Below, one piece after another: positions 51,700 through 64,000 of a DNA stretch of 64,000 nucleotides; within the stretch, counting starts at the first letter, position 1, and every line of letters begins with the position of its first letter. Made by a program: the position numbers and the translations under genes. The stretch is from positions 102,276,513 through 102,340,512 of the forward strand of contig CM051521.1 of the NCBI GenBank assembly GCA_028015205.1, given 5' to 3'. The notes under the pieces are model-generated. The model was not told the origin of the DNA and ran no database searches. It saw only the letters and a list, made by a program, of their open reading frames with translations. Source of the DNA: Mytilisepta virgata. Taxonomy: Eukaryota > Mollusca > Bivalvia > Mytilida > Mytilidae.

Positions 51700-52216
51700 A
51701 GAAAAACATACCACATGACTTAGTTTTTAAGATATTTGATGCTGATTTTGGTATATTTGAGTAAAAAACCCTAAATTTTTCATTTTTCAAGACAGTGACA
51801 AAAACGGTCTAACCTTTTAACGAAAAAAAGATAACTTCGTCGGTTTTTTGTAATATATTCCCAACTACATAGGTATTGTTTCCTGATAAATAATTGATAA
51901 AAAAACGGATAAAATAATTTTGAAAATTATGCAAATTTAAGCAAAAGAAGGGATATTGATAATAATTTGGTAACTTTAGAGACATGTAGAAAAAAAAATT
52001 ATTTAAATTTTAGTATAATTATCTTCAAGTAGTGAACTTCTTTTTCAAAAGAAAAAAGTTGGGGTCCCTGTGTTTATTTCGAGATATTTGAGAAAAACCT
52101 CAAATTTTATGATTAGATTGTATAGGGTTTTTTTATTGAAGAATACTATGATGTCACAATGTGTATCTCTAGGCGACGTCATTATCACCCCCTGTTACTC
52201 TATCGTATTCCCTTAT
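51700..52216. repeat. relative of the CTTAAGGG element at 11 kb
   Basis: 52070-52190 (GGGGTCCCTGTGTTTATTTC, GGCGACGTCATTATC) parallels 11455-11575, and the right end TATCGTATTCCCTTA is the inverse of the 11070 left end. The left boundary is unclear. Confidence 0.45.
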
Positions 52217-53486
52217 ATACGTTTTATAACATTTTATAAATGATACTTTTTTATACAAATTTGGCGAGTGTGCTGAAAAGTTTTGTAACTTTAGAATTTG
52301 TATGTCTTATTAATTTCCATTTAATTTAATTTCAACCTGTTTGCTATTATTATTGTTACCTTTTTCATTTGATAATAATTGTTAAATCGAAAACTTCAAT
52401 TGCATTGAGATAAAATTAATATTAAGATGAGTATACAATATGTGGAAGAGTTATTTGTTTAAGGTAAGTTTTATTTCATTGAATCTTCTAACACTCATTT
52501 ATATATATTTTGTAAGAGACATATATTGCAAACCTGAAAAAAATAAAAGATGAAGAAAGTTAATTGTTCCAAAGCTTTATTTGTACATGTACATGTTGCA
52601 TAAGCTGAAATTTAGTGTAGAAATGTGGAATTTTCTATTTTCTTTTACAATGTATTATTAACAACCACAAAAACGTTTCCGAATGGCTTATAAGTCATTC
52701 ACGGCAGGCGAATATAGACATCAGAAATTATCGGAGTCCGCACAGTTGATAGGGGTTAAACGGAATCGCGAATGTCAAAGAATTAAATTAAAGAAAAAAA
52801 TTCAAGGGTGGGGAAGGGGCGGTTTCATGCATGTTTGCCTTGTGATGTAGACTTAAGCTTATTGCATCATAACCTCCTTCCACTGTAATGGGGATGGTGA
52901 CATATAAATGTAATTTAATAAGTTCACTTTAGTCAGTACCCTATATCCTTTTGTTTTCATGACCTGTGTCATTAATAAATACTGAAAAAGCAATTACTGT
53001 GATAAATTTATTTGTATATGACAAATTGTTTTGTTTGTAAATTTTTAGTTATTTGTTAACATTCTTTGTGTAGTACATGTACCAAAGTGTCCTTGCTTTA
53101 CTTGTTATCATCTATATTAAATTATTCAATACATAAGTTACAGAAATAGTAAATATCTTTCATGCATTTTAAAGTTTAATTGTTTACTTATATATATTTT
53201 CTATCAGTTCATAGTGTATACGTTTTAAATAAAGATTGTTGTTAGAAATCTGAGTTTTTTTTAAGGATGACCATAACAACGAAAAAATAATAAAAGTTGT
53301 TTTCAGACTAGAAATATAAATAAATTCTTTAACAAAATTTTGATCGACAAGATGTACACATTTCTTCGATTTACATGTACTCATCAGTTGTTCTCAAGGC
53401 CTAAAACGTTGAAAACCAAAACAATATTCGAAAAGTTGAAGAGGAAATTCAAAGTTTCCAAAACAACTAAAAGGGTAAAGCCAAAG

Positions 53487-53582
53487 CCACCTAAGGACAG
53501 AGCTAAGCACAAGGGAGTTACTCCTTAGTTTTCACACCTAAGGACAGAGCTAAGCACAAGGGAGTTACTCCTTAGTTTTCAC
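53487..53582. repeat. perfect 47-bp tandem duplication
   Basis: Two adjacent copies of a unit running CACCTAAGGACAGAGCTAAG ... CTCCTTAGTTTTCA. Each unit begins CTAAGGA and ends TCCTTAG, so each is also a small inverted repeat. Confidence 0.9.
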
Positions 53583-53750
53583 AAAATTTAACATTTTTGA
53601 AATAGTAATTTTAACGTATCAATCTCGGGCTAGTATCCAGGGCGCATTTAATCTCCGCTTTAATTTTATTTCAGTCCCTCAACATTTCAATTATATCTCT
53701 TCCTTTAGCCAGGTAATGCCTGTTATTCCCTGCTCACCACGGTGGTTTGT

Positions 53751-53774
53751 GGGGGGGGGGGGGGGGGGGGGGGG
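53751..53774. repeat. poly-G tract (24 G)
   Basis: Uninterrupted run of 24 guanines. The exact length may be an assembly estimate. Confidence 0.9.
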
Positions 53775-54549
53775 TAGGCGGTGTTTGTTGAAGAAGGATT
53801 TTGAGCTTGATAAGTCTTAAATATATACAACTATGTACTGTTATCGGTATGACTCATAATATCCAATAGTAAGCACAAATATTATAATCCACGTCACAGC
53901 AATACAATTAAAATGTTAAAGCGGCAGTAAGACTGTTCGTTAAAGTTATACCAGCTTTACAGATTTCTCAATACTGCATCTATAAACATAACGCATTTTT
54001 TAAAACATTAACTTTCCCATAAGTATGAACCCATCATAAATAATAGATTTGTTCAATTGATGAGTTAATGTTGTACCTTTTATTTACCGAAAATATTATA
54101 TAGATCGATTAATTTAATCAAATATCAACATATAAAGTATGAGTGAAACTACTAGCTATATATATAGTATCTACATGTTAATATATTTTAACGATATGGA
54201 TCTAATTACTTTTTATGTTTTTTTCCGGGAGTGATTCTAGAAATTGATATGTATTTCAGAGAAAAAACAATTGGCGGAAATGAAGTATCATTCGCATCAA
54301 CATATTGTGTCTGACAATACCGTTTACTAATAAAATGCATGAATTGAAAAATCAAAGAGGAACCTACATCACCAGCTTAAATTCATAATATTCGTGGTTC
54401 TATCCCAATGGGTCCCAAGTTTTGAAATTCAAAATTGTAAAACTTTATTGCGCATCTACAGGTAGTAAGCAAAAATTATATAAGAAAATAAATGTTGATG
54501 TCAAATGAAAGTGTTGGTTGACAGAGACAATTAAATATCCCAAACTTTC

Positions 54550-54950
54550 TTTGAAAGTGAGGGGATAAATGTGGGGTTTGACGAAGAGACGGGCGGAGAT
54601 AATCGCAATATCCCCGAAAGTGAGGGGATACATGTGTGATTTGACGAAGAGACGGGCGATGACAATCGCAATATCCCCGAAAGTGAGAGATAAATGTCTG
54701 GTTTGACGAAGAGACTGTTGGAGACAATCGCAATATCCCTGAAAGCGAGGGGATACATGTGTAGTTTGACAAAAGACGGGCGGAGACCATTGCAATATCC
54801 CCGAAAGTGAGTTGATAAATGTGTGGTTTGACAAAGAGACGGGCGGAGACCATTGCAATATCCCCGAAAGTGAGGGGATAAATGTGTCGTTTGACAAAAA
54901 AACTGGCGGAGACAATCGTAATATTCCCGAAAGTGAGGGGATAAATATTC
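54550..54950. repeat. 63-bp minisatellite, about six copies
   Basis: Units with GAAAGTGAGGGGATAAATGT and GAAGAGACGGGCGGAGACAA cores start near 54553, 54616, 54679, 54740, 54803, 54866 and 54929. Because the unit is a multiple of three and lacks stops on the minus strand, three overlapping repetitive frames appear there. I read these as artefacts. Confidence 0.85.
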
Positions 54951-57280
54951 TGTGATACCATTAGTGATGCACAACATATGCATAGTTTAAATATCTATAT
55001 CTCATCAGGAGATCAGAAAGGAAATGCTAACAAGTTTTTAGTGTAGATACATGACCAAGAAATCATAGGAAAAAACTATACAAGGACGAACCCACTTGAC
55101 TGGATCAGGGAAATGCATGAATTCCTTGATAGACAGATTATTAAGAGAAAAATTACATCAGAAACAAATCAAAAACTGAAATTTAAGGAATAGGCTAGCT
55201 CGGTCTCCATTTTTCTGATGTTATCTTTTTTTTAACCAAGATCAGAATCAGCTACCAGCGCCGCTTACTTTATCCATATAAACTTATGGTCCAAACTTAG
55301 GAAAGGCATAGATATGATAGACAGTTTCCAGGGAGGTGAAACCTTCATTCGAATTTATCACTCAATTTAAAACTTCACCTTATGTTAAACAATCCCAGAG
55401 CAATGACTACTGATCGGTTGATACACCCGAGGACTTTAAAGGAAACTCCCTACTGGACAAGAAACTTAAGTTCTAGCCAAAAACCATCTAAGTACAGGGC
55501 TACGCCTCACGGAAATGCTCAACAGTTTCTAAAAATTTCAAATTTTTATAACAATAAATTATAGGTATCAATTTCATGCAAAGACAGCCAAAACTAGAAA
55601 CAGAGCTGGTAATACCATTGGAAACGTTCATCCCCTAACAATAGCATCAATACATTCATTACTAGACATAGAAATTCCTTGATATTTTAATGCATTATAC
55701 ATTTTAAGCATATTTCAACAAATGAAGTTTCACCATCATATATGCATATTGTAATAGATGATGACTCAGTAATAGTGTTAAATTAAAAAAAAAATGTGGC
55801 AACCCAATTGTTTAAAACGTGTAGGTAGGACAAAGACGTGCCACGTCGAAATGAAAGATAGTTTTGGGATAAACAATTTTAAATGTAAATCGTATATGTA
55901 TAATTTTTTTTCATGTAACTTTTGAAAGCAGAAAGCAGAAAGATAAAAATCAAGACTTACCTGTAAATAGCTTTCGTTTTCTTCTTCTTATCCAATTCCC
56001 ATACTCATTATGCTTAAAGAGCATAAGAGCATAGTCTTGAGCAGGAAGACCACAGCAAATATACTCGCCTTCCAGTCTTGACTATAGAGAGAAATCATGT
56101 TACCTTGCATATCTATATTACAAAATAAAGAGACTCGAATTTGTGTGTCGTTTCATCTTCTTTGGAGTAAAAGCCATGAATATGCTTTTATAACATAAAT
56201 GATCATCACCGAGTTTGAAGCTCTGTTTTGGGGTATTTTGGGAAAAAAGGAAAATAACCAGTTTGGATATGCATTCCTTCCCGAAATTTCTTTCCGGCCT
56301 TCATTTCCGGGTGTCAATCTTTTAGACGGGTACATGTTAAAAAAATATATATTTTCATGGCCATAAATTTATTCCATTTGAGCGGGGGAGGCACTGCAAC
56401 TTTCGAACGAAAAAATTCTTTAAAACTATTAATCAACTAAATAAAGACAAGATAAAAAACAATTATTTCATGGGTTGCAAAAAAGCGTGACCTCCCTTAT
56501 TAAGTAACTTTAACTTATGATATCACGATTTTGAAAAATAGGAGGTCATCTCATAAATGACGAAATTTATCTCAGACATCTTTGATAAATATAAACGTGG
56601 ACAGCACACGCAGCCACTAAATGCTTTTATCGTCTGATTATTCGATTAAGCCTCGCTTTCCCTGCCCATGATGACAATGGAACAATTGGAACAATTATTT
56701 TCCAAAAATATGCTTTACCTAACTCACGGCATCTTTTGAAAAATTCATAGGTCACTAAGAAAATGTAAGAAAATGTTTACATCTACAATTTCATTTTCAT
56801 ATTTATTCTGAAGGAAAAAGATAATGCATTATGAAATGTGTATTTAATGAAAGCTTTTCATCAAGTTCCAGTTCAGAATTAATTGTAACAATAAAAATAT
56901 TGACAGATTTATGTGGTTGTGTTTTCGTCACAGATTTTGACTTTGATGGAACCTTAAGGTCCATTTTGGTAATTCTACGTGGCATACAGTCTACTTCGTC
57001 AGTTGATACATCTTCGGTAGTAACGAACAGCCATATGACAATTGGGTCAAGTTGACCTATTTCACGCTTCATTGACTTTGGGTAAAGTTTGCATTAACAT
57101 CCATTTCAGGAATACTACAGCATATATAGACATGAAACTATCAGTTGATACCACCTACTTGACAGGAAAGTTTACGGGAAGCCTGCCACAACATCCATAT
57201 TGAATTCCTGTTCCATGAATGACATGGCCGCAGCAACTTTTTATAGTCAATATGGCCACCACAAAAAAAAGGCTTATTTT

Positions 57281-57308
57281 CCCGTGCAAGCGCGGGTTCA
57301 ATGTCTAG
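57281..57308 (+). repeat. second Helitron-like 3' terminus
   Basis: CCCGTGCAAGCGCGGG forms a 6-bp stem with a 4-base loop, followed by TTCAATGTCTAG and T. The hairpin about 8 bp before CTAG, then T, fits the Helitron end rule and differs in sequence from the 19/24/40-kb family. The 5' end was not located. Confidence 0.4.
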
Positions 57309-59423
57309 TATAATATATTTTAACGAGATATTGTCGAAGGAGAGCAGTAATTATTGAATAGGGTACATTTTTCCTTCGGCGTCCCCTGTCGCCATCTTGG
57401 ATATCAACTGATAAGTATTTCATTTAGGTTGAAGTTAACAACCGTGTCCCCCCCTTGAGATTTCGAAACCATGTTAATTGTACATGATTTTCACGAGCGA
57501 ATATAATGCATTTTTAATCAGAAAAGAGCTGTAACATTATCACACTGTTATTTGAGATTAATACATATGTACATGTAATTATGATGTACCATACCTGGCC
57601 ATTTTACTCATTTCTAAAAATATCTTCAGTTATATAATATTTGTATAAGCATTTTCTAATTTATAACATTCATTACAAAAGCCGGAATATTCACTCCCTT
57701 TGTACGCAGCTGTGACGCTGGACACAAGATTTGCGATCTTGAAAATTGTTATCTATCTGCCAGTACTCGATCAGTTTTGTATTTTTTCAAATAAAATTTC
57801 ATGCAACATTTTTTGAATATATGTACTTTCGTTCTCTAATAATGTTGTAGATAAATTAAGTTCTTTAATTTTCATTCACTGCACAGGAAAAGGGCGGCAA
57901 AGTACCGATAACCCTACTTTTGTAAAGCTGGCTGAATAGGAAGATGGTCATCATGGATTTTCAATATATTTCTGAGTACTATTATGAAAGTACTTTAATT
58001 GACTATGAATGTTGGCTCTAAGTTTTTGTTAAAAAGTGGTAAAAATCTGAAAAAGGGTAAGATTATCCCTATGGCAAAATAAATAATACCGTTTTCCCTA
58101 CACCACCCCACACTTGCCTTTGTTTTCTACACTCAGATGTATTATTACAGTTGACGTCCGGATCAGTGCAAATTTCTTTACAGTGCTTAGTTAGAATAAT
58201 TCAAAAATTTAATTACAATCTCCTGGGTTCTTTGAAATTTTATAATTGCCTTTTTAGAATATTTCCATGCCTATTGAACAACGAAATGAAACTAAATAGA
58301 AACTTACAACGAAACATTTCAAAACATCTGAAATCTAGAAGTGTAAAAATTTCAAGGATTGCAGTCTATTATTTTAATAAAAATATCATATTCAACTTCT
58401 CCTCAGGGAAATTAAAATTTAGAATTTACGTAGTTTCCTTCAGAAAATCAATCCAAAAATGTGAATTATTAAACTCGAAATGTGTATGCTCATCGTGTCA
58501 TGAATTGAATTTACATTTTAAATAGTTAAGTAAAACAGTACGGTTTGTAGATTAAAATTAGAAACCAACAAAGCATGAAAACAAATTATTGTATGTGTCG
58601 TGAAAAATATTAATTGTCAGGAAGGTGATATAAGAGTTTAATGGTGATTTTATTGCAAGGATGATATTTCCTACAGAATCCAAAAAATGGACGAAAGTTA
58701 ATACTTTATTGCTGATTTTATTTTTGGTAGTATCATACACAAATGGTATGTATATAATTTTTTTAACGTTATAATAATTTTGCTTTTCACAGTGATGTCA
58801 TAAGTTTCTCTTTCTGTGTATGAACAAGCAAAATAGCAACATAATAAATCTTAAATATAATTACTATCTGGATAATATTACTTACTCTCCAGATGAGCCT
58901 TTAATTTTGGCTCAATTTCTCAAATTTCTTGCCGCTAGGACACAGAAAAATCATTTTTTATTAAGATTTTATGCTAAATATTGTGCTGTTTTAATTGCAA
59001 GCTTTTTAAAAATCTTTTTTGGGTAAACGTGAAGTCAGGCAAAGTGTGTTTATGAAGTTTTTATTGTTTAACAGCCAAAATGAAAAAATCTCTATGTACA
59101 AAAAGGAAATGGAATAAAGAATACAAAGTTTATAACTAGCAGATCTTCACAGTTATAAAAAGTTTCACCTTAATATGGACTTCTGGTAATATGAAATGAA
59201 GCAAAATTGTTGTAAAATTTAAAGCAAACATAATTTAAAGATTATTGAATTATTAAAATTTGCATTTACGTTTCAGTTTTCTGAATTTTCTTCAAAACGG
59301 TTTCCCACATTGATTTGATTTTTAACATAACTATTATATTATGAAATTTAATTGTTGGTTTTCAAGTCGGTAGAGGACTTTGTGTTTAGCATATTTACGC
59401 AATACTCTTAGAATACTTATAGA

Positions 59424-60145
59424 TTAATACACGGCTTTTTTCGTATTGCCCTTGTTATCAGCCCGAGACCTTGATATCAGGTCCGAGGGCTTTAGCCTCC
59501 TAACAAGGCCTATATGAAAAAGAACATGCATTAATCTATTAATCACATATTTTGCAATTACCAAGAAATAATTTTAATGCTGAATTCGATTTTCCTGTCT
59601 TCAAGCAAGTCTGTCAGGTTTGAACACCACTGATGTGGCGAATGAATATAATTCAGCTAGTAAACAGTTATTTCTTACTTCTAGTATATAGTCTAACAAA
59701 GGAATGTAACTTCAGTTCCTGTGTTTTTCCCGATATCTACCAACAGATTATATAAGTCCCTATTGGAAACTGCTAAGAACATTTATGCATGGTTAGTTTA
59801 CTGTAAATAATGATCAGACGATCATTTACAGCTGAGCGGAAGTGACGTCGATAAGGCTCACTTGAGGGCATATAACATGTGCTTTTCCCGAGATCTACAT
59901 GCAAATAGATTGTATAAGTCCCTATTGGAAACTGCTAAGAACATTTATGCATAGTTAGTTTACCGTAAATAATGATCAGACGATCATTTACAGCTGAGCG
60001 GAAGTGACGTCGATAAGGCTCACGAGAGGGCAGGTTATCTGCCCTCGTATGATGTTATTTATTGCCCCTGGACAAATAACTTGCTTCAGATTATGCTTTT
60101 ATTACATATGCAAAATCGGCGTTATTTCAATAAAATATGTACAGA
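59424..60145 (-). mobile_element. inverted-repeat element, copy B with internal duplication
   Basis: Reverse-orientation relative of 51140-51540: it ends with AAAATCGGCGTTATTTCA and starts GATTAATACACGGC. Inside, about 95 bp (CTGCTAAGAACATTTATGCA ... GTGACGTCGATAAGGCTCAC) occurs twice, near 59770-59865 and 59933-60028. Confidence 0.65.
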
Positions 60146-60313
60146 AAAATAGTAAAAAGTACCGGTAACCCTACTTTTGTAAAGCTGTCATGTGATACTG
60201 AATTGTTATTAAGGTGAGAGGTACGTAAATCAGCGCCTCTATCGGATTACGGGAAAATCTGCGTTCGTTGTTATGAGAGTTATCTCCCTTACACAAGAAA
60301 AAATATTTTCAAG

Positions 60314-60550
60314 ATGTCACAAGAGGATCCGCCTCGTAGAAAAAAAATGGGCAGTATCGTGGAAAATTTATCAAAAAGTGAAGTACTTGTCAATGAGATT
60401 TCATGTCCAAATGAAACAGCGCTTCCCACCCAAGAAAATGAAAATAACTCAACATCGCCATATGGCGTGATGGTCGGGGAGTGGTTGAGTTACTGTCTAA
60501 ACACCTCACTGTCCTCAGCTCGTAAAATTGATTTTTCTAAATTTGAATGA
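60314..60550 (+). CDS. small ORF, possible gene or first exon
   Basis: 78 codons from an ATG in good context (TTTCAAGATGT) after sequence resembling a 5' leader (GAGAGTTATCTCCCTTACAC). The product is hydrophilic: basic start (P-P-R-R-K-K-M), glutamate/asparagine-rich middle, then S-P-Y-G-V-M-V-G-E-W-L-S-Y-C-L-N-T-S-L-S. No family recognised, no signal peptide. It lies next to a mobile element, so it may be chance. Confidence 0.25.
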   Translation: MSQEDPPRRKKMGSIVENLSKSEVLVNEISCPNETALPTQENENNSTSPYGVMVGEWLSYCLNTSLSSARKIDFSKFE

Positions 60551-61664
60551 AAGAAAGTCGTCTCCCAATGCGACCAAGAACACAAACAGACACACTGACA
60601 ATAAAAAAGTGAGAAATCACTTTTATATAGTGATTACAGATATTTTAGGTTTACATTCGAGCTAGATTATCACTTTCAAACTTAGTTTAACCATTCAAAG
60701 TTTGTCAAAGACAAGGAAAATCCGTTGTTTATGGTGCTTTCTATCACGTCCGCAATATTTTCTATAAATAGAAGTGGAATACATTTTTATTTCCGGATGC
60801 ATTTGATAATGATAGTGAAGTTTTGGTGATAGACTCCAAACCGACCAGTCTTTGCCGCGTATTTAGCGAAGGAGCAGCAATTCCTAATTTAGAAGTCTTT
60901 AGTTTGACCCAGTCGGAGATCTATATATCAATAAACCCTAAATGACACAGGTGTGAACAATATAGGCTTTCCGTATTTTATTAGGTTTGTATGGCAATCC
61001 CTAATTTCTATATTATTTATTCACAATTTTACTGAATTCAATACAATTTTAAACTTGAAATATTTTATAGATGCGTGTCATGTGTTGAAGACTGTATGTT
61101 ACTATTAGATCTTTTTTTAGTTATTCTTGTCGTTAAATTGCTGTTTCATTATTTATAAACCAAACCTCGCACTGATTGAAAGTAAAATAAAAATATCGAA
61201 ACTCCTCTATACGATCTCTCTCGTGTCTCTGCGGCTGGGGACATATGACTACGTGTAGCAATCTTGTCCTTGTATCTTCGCGAGCAATATGATCATCTTC
61301 ACTGCTGAAGTTTAACTCCGCTGCACATCGCTGCCCATGACTGTACTCATTTTGCTCTTCTTCTTGCTTCATGCTGCCCATCGCTGTTCAGCACCATACT
61401 CTCGTGCTCATTTCGGTTTTTGAGAGGAAGAAGGGGAAGAGGAGGAAAGATTGTTTTCGAGGAGGAGGGTTCATTTTCTTCTTCTCTTGGTCTTGGTTGT
61501 CATCATACATGTTTCTACATTGTATCTTCGCAAGGTGGATGATTCTAACTTCAGTCCGCTGCTCATCGGTGCTTTGTACCGACTCATTTTGCTCTTATCT
61601 TGCTCCGTGGTGCTCGTTACTGTTCATTGCACTCATGACTGTAATCATTCTGCTCTTCTCTTTC

Positions 61665-62037
61665 TCTGGACGGGAACAAACGTTTACGGATTCCAGCCTA
61701 ACCATAAGCCTAACTGAAGTCCTAACCTTTGTTTCATGTTTGTACTGCTTGCACGTGTGAACCACCGACGATGGGGTTATGATCAGTTAGAGTAAGAGTA
61801 CGAAGCAGATCTACGGTAAGGACTTGGTCTAGGTTTAGGTTCTTGTTAGTACTACGGTTAGGGTAAGGGTTAGAGTTTGAAGTTAGGGTTAGGACTAGGG
61901 TTATGGTTAGTGTAAAGGTTAGAGCTTGAAGTTAGGGTTAGGACTAGGGTTATGGTTAGTATAAGGGTTAAAGTTAGGGCTTGAATAAGGGTAAGGGTTA
62001 GGACTGGAATCCGTAAACGTTTGTTCCCGTCCGGAAA
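61665..62037. mobile_element. inverted-repeat element with telomere-like interior
   Basis: Left arm CTGGACGGGAACAAACGTTTACGGATTCCAG (61668-61698) and right arm about 62002-62033 are exact reverse complements over about 30 bp. The interior 61780-62010 is a degenerate GGTTAGGG / AGGGTTAGGACTAGGGTTATGG array. Confidence 0.8.
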
Positions 62038-63069
62038 AACTCTAAAATTTCCGTTTCATAAGGGTGCTATCTTTCAGGTCGCAGACATCTTTGATGATTT
62101 ATAACAAAAGAATAAGAATCCTACCTCCTCATCAGCAGCACAGCAACAGCAGGAGCAATTCCTTTTCCTCCATCTTACAGATGATTGAACGTTCTACCCC
62201 ACATCGTGTAACGTCCGAATCGTGTGTGTGTAACGTCCGAATCATTTGAGTGTAACGTGCGGCTTGCGTGTGGTTGGGATCGTCCTATTTGTATCGTGTA
62301 ACGTGTAAGAGATTTCATTTTTCTGTTATGCTCCTCATTACTCTTATATCTAATTCTCGGTTTAAATATATATAACTCGGAGAGAAAAGACACAAACAAT
62401 ATTACAGAATAAAAGAGAATTAAAGCATAGATATATAAAACAAAGACCATTCACACATGGCATATGTTTGTTTTAAAACTTTCTAAACAACGATGGCGAT
62501 AAAGATTTCTCAAAATGCACACATTCCTAATCTATTTTTTTTTGTTACCAAAAGTATATGTAACTTGATTTATTAATCAAAACCCTTTACTGATATTCAC
62601 AACAAAATGTAAATATTTCGTTTCATAATGTTCTGTTCTTATTTTATTAGTACAGTTTTAAGGAATCGCATAATCGGAAATTGTGTAACGCGCAACGGGA
62701 ATTGTGCGAATAGTGTGCATGTATCATACGAATAATAAATAATACGACATAATAGTTTTTCAAAGATAATTGCCTCATTAGCCTAACTTATCTTCCTGAG
62801 GGTCCTCGACAGTGGCGTGCGTGTTATTGGGTGTGTTAGACGTTCAACCATTTGTATGCGATCTTACCAAAAAGGGTACAAACAGATATTGTTCTTTGAG
62901 GATAGATAAAGAATTTTTTATTCTCCTTACAGGTGGAGTGAACAAGCTCAATATAATTAAAACTAACAGTTAACGTCAATAAAAATATCATTAATAGTAA
63001 AAGATCTTTGAGAATACCTTTTAGCATTAATAATTGACAATTCTAATATAACGTCCTATATATCGTCAA

Positions 63070-63518
63070 ACGATGAAATATGACAGGGAGGTCAAAATAC
63101 TATGGCCAATTTAAAACTTTTGCTAAAAGAGGGGAGGTCATTTTTCCATGACAGGAAGGTCAGAATACCATAACAGATGTAAAAATTTATAAGGGAGAGG
63201 GGATGTCATTTTTCCATGACAGGGAGGCCAGAATATTTGCAAGGAGGAGGGGGGGAGTCATTTTTCCGTGAAATTTTATCTGCCATGGTATTTTAACCCC
63301 CTTACCATGGAAAAATGACATCACTGTAATATTTCAATTTTTTTTTCTGCCACGGTATTTTAACCCCCATAGCCATGGAAAAATGAGCCCCCCTGTAATA
63401 TTTCAAAGTTTATCTGCCATGTTATTTTAACCTCCCTACATATACCTATGGAAAAATGAATGCCCTATAATTTGAAGGTTTATCTGCACGGAAAAATCAA
63501 ATCCCTGTAATTTAATAA

Positions 63519-63574
<56 letters not shown>

Positions 63575-63930
63575 TTATGGTACGTTGACCCCTCTAACCC
63601 TGGAAAAATGAACCCCCTGTAATTTAATTGTGTATTTGCTATGGTACGTTGACCCCCTAACCATGGGAAAATGAGCCCCCTGTAATTTAATTGTGTATTT
63701 GCTATGGTACGTTGACCCCCTAACCATGGGAAAATGAGCCCCCTGTAATTTAATAATTTATCTGCCAAGGTACGTTGGTCACCATAACCATGGAAAATGA
63801 CATCCATGTAATATTTCAAAGTTTATCTGCCATGGTATTTTACCTCCCTCCCCCCAATCAGGGAAAAATGAACCCCCTTTAATTAAAAAAATTATCTGCC
63901 ATGGTATTTTAACCCCTTAACAATGAAACC
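63070..63930. repeat. tandem array with internal inversion
   Basis: Units of about 60-65 bp. From about 63070 to 63260 the words run GGTCATTTTTCCATGACAGG and GGTCAGAATACC. From about 63280 onward they run in the opposite sense, CTGCCATGGTATTTTAACCC and CCATGGAAAAATGA. A near-perfect 63-bp subarray lies at about 63590-63755, giving a repeated 21-codon minus-strand frame that is a by-product. Confidence 0.8.
63521..63571. repeat. (TA)n microsatellite
   Basis: About 25 TA units inside the tandem array; its length may vary between individuals. Confidence 0.95.
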
Positions 63931-64000
63931 AGAGGCTCCCAGGAACATGTGATATTTCCATTTGTTCATTAATTGCTAAAGGACCTTGAGATTAACATCC

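Larger units (their letters stand above)
49585..64000. other. downstream non-coding DNA
   Basis: No multi-exon gene recognised. Apart from the listed repeats, 52220-53480, 53780-54540, 54990-57270, 57310-59420 and 62040-63060 contain only short unrecognised frames. The longest, 124 codons at 58151-58525, is lysine/isoleucine/asparagine-rich with no family signature. Confidence 0.55.

Noticed and set aside
54445..54983. Three overlapping 150-161-codon minus-strand frames
   Set aside because: They are produced by the stop-free 63-bp minisatellite; composition is repetitive in every frame.
56803..57072. 89-codon minus-strand ORF
   Set aside because: Composition is not absurd, but the opposite strand is also open over nearly the same stretch and no motif or splice context supports either.
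58151..58525. 124-codon ORF
   Set aside because: Starts TTG, is rich in Asn/Lys/Ile/Ser, shows no domain, splice context or homology I recognise; such lengths arise by chance in AT-rich DNA.
61371..61760. 129-codon ORF with hydrophobic stretches
   Set aside because: It overlaps other open frames, runs into the inverted-repeat arm at 61668 and has no family signature; probably chance in a C/T-rich region.
63520..63819. 99-codon minus-strand frame with a 21-residue repeat
   Set aside because: By-product of the 63-bp tandem units and the TA tract.

Overview
The window is AT-rich, intron-rich eukaryotic DNA. It looks like a lophotrochozoan, most likely a bivalve mollusc such as a mussel. That inference rests on the gene family present and on the mix of repeats: tRNA-headed SINEs, reverse-transcriptase fragments, Helitron-like elements carrying tandem repeats, TTAA-flanked MITEs and a Tc1-like transposon. 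No bacterial-style operon, CRISPR array, rRNA gene or intact tRNA gene was seen.

The dominant feature is one large plus-strand gene for a polycystin-1-like protein. I reconstructed it as 24 coding exons from about 9119 to 49584. Every junction was chosen so that intron phases agree, and the exon lengths sum to 7800 nt (2599 codons plus stop). Domain order is: signal peptide; PKD/Ig-like beta-sandwich ectodomain (exon 2); REJ module (exons 3-7); helical linker and GAIN domain (exons 8-15); GPS cleavage motif (exons 15-16); TM1 (exon 16); PLAT/LH2 domain (exons 17-19); TM2-TM5 (exons 19-20); S1, polycystin (TOP) domain and S2-S6 channel (exons 21-23); and a short C-terminal tail (exon 24). Two functionally telling departures from the family are visible: the GPS reads G-L-T instead of H-L-T, and the pore has a lysine where polycystin-2 has its filter aspartate.

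Layout: 1-9118 is upstream non-coding DNA with a duplicated tRNA-derived repeat, a 399-bp TTAA MITE and a foldback-flanked tandem-repeat block. 9119-49584 is the gene; its introns hold most of the mobile DNA (Penelope-type RT fragments, LINE fragment, SINEs, a broken Tc1-like transposon, a second copy of the 399-bp MITE, a 60-bp-arm hairpin and three Helitron-like repeats). 49585-64000 is downstream non-coding DNA with an alternative terminal exon candidate, inverted-repeat elements, a 63-bp minisatellite, a telomere-like repeat inside inverted repeats, one weak small-ORF candidate, and a complex inverted tandem array at the right edge.

The protein is expected at the plasma or ciliary membrane as the large receptor-like subunit of a polycystin complex. 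REJ-containing members are known from sperm (sea urchin REJ proteins, mammalian PKDREJ), but nothing in this sequence fixes the tissue.
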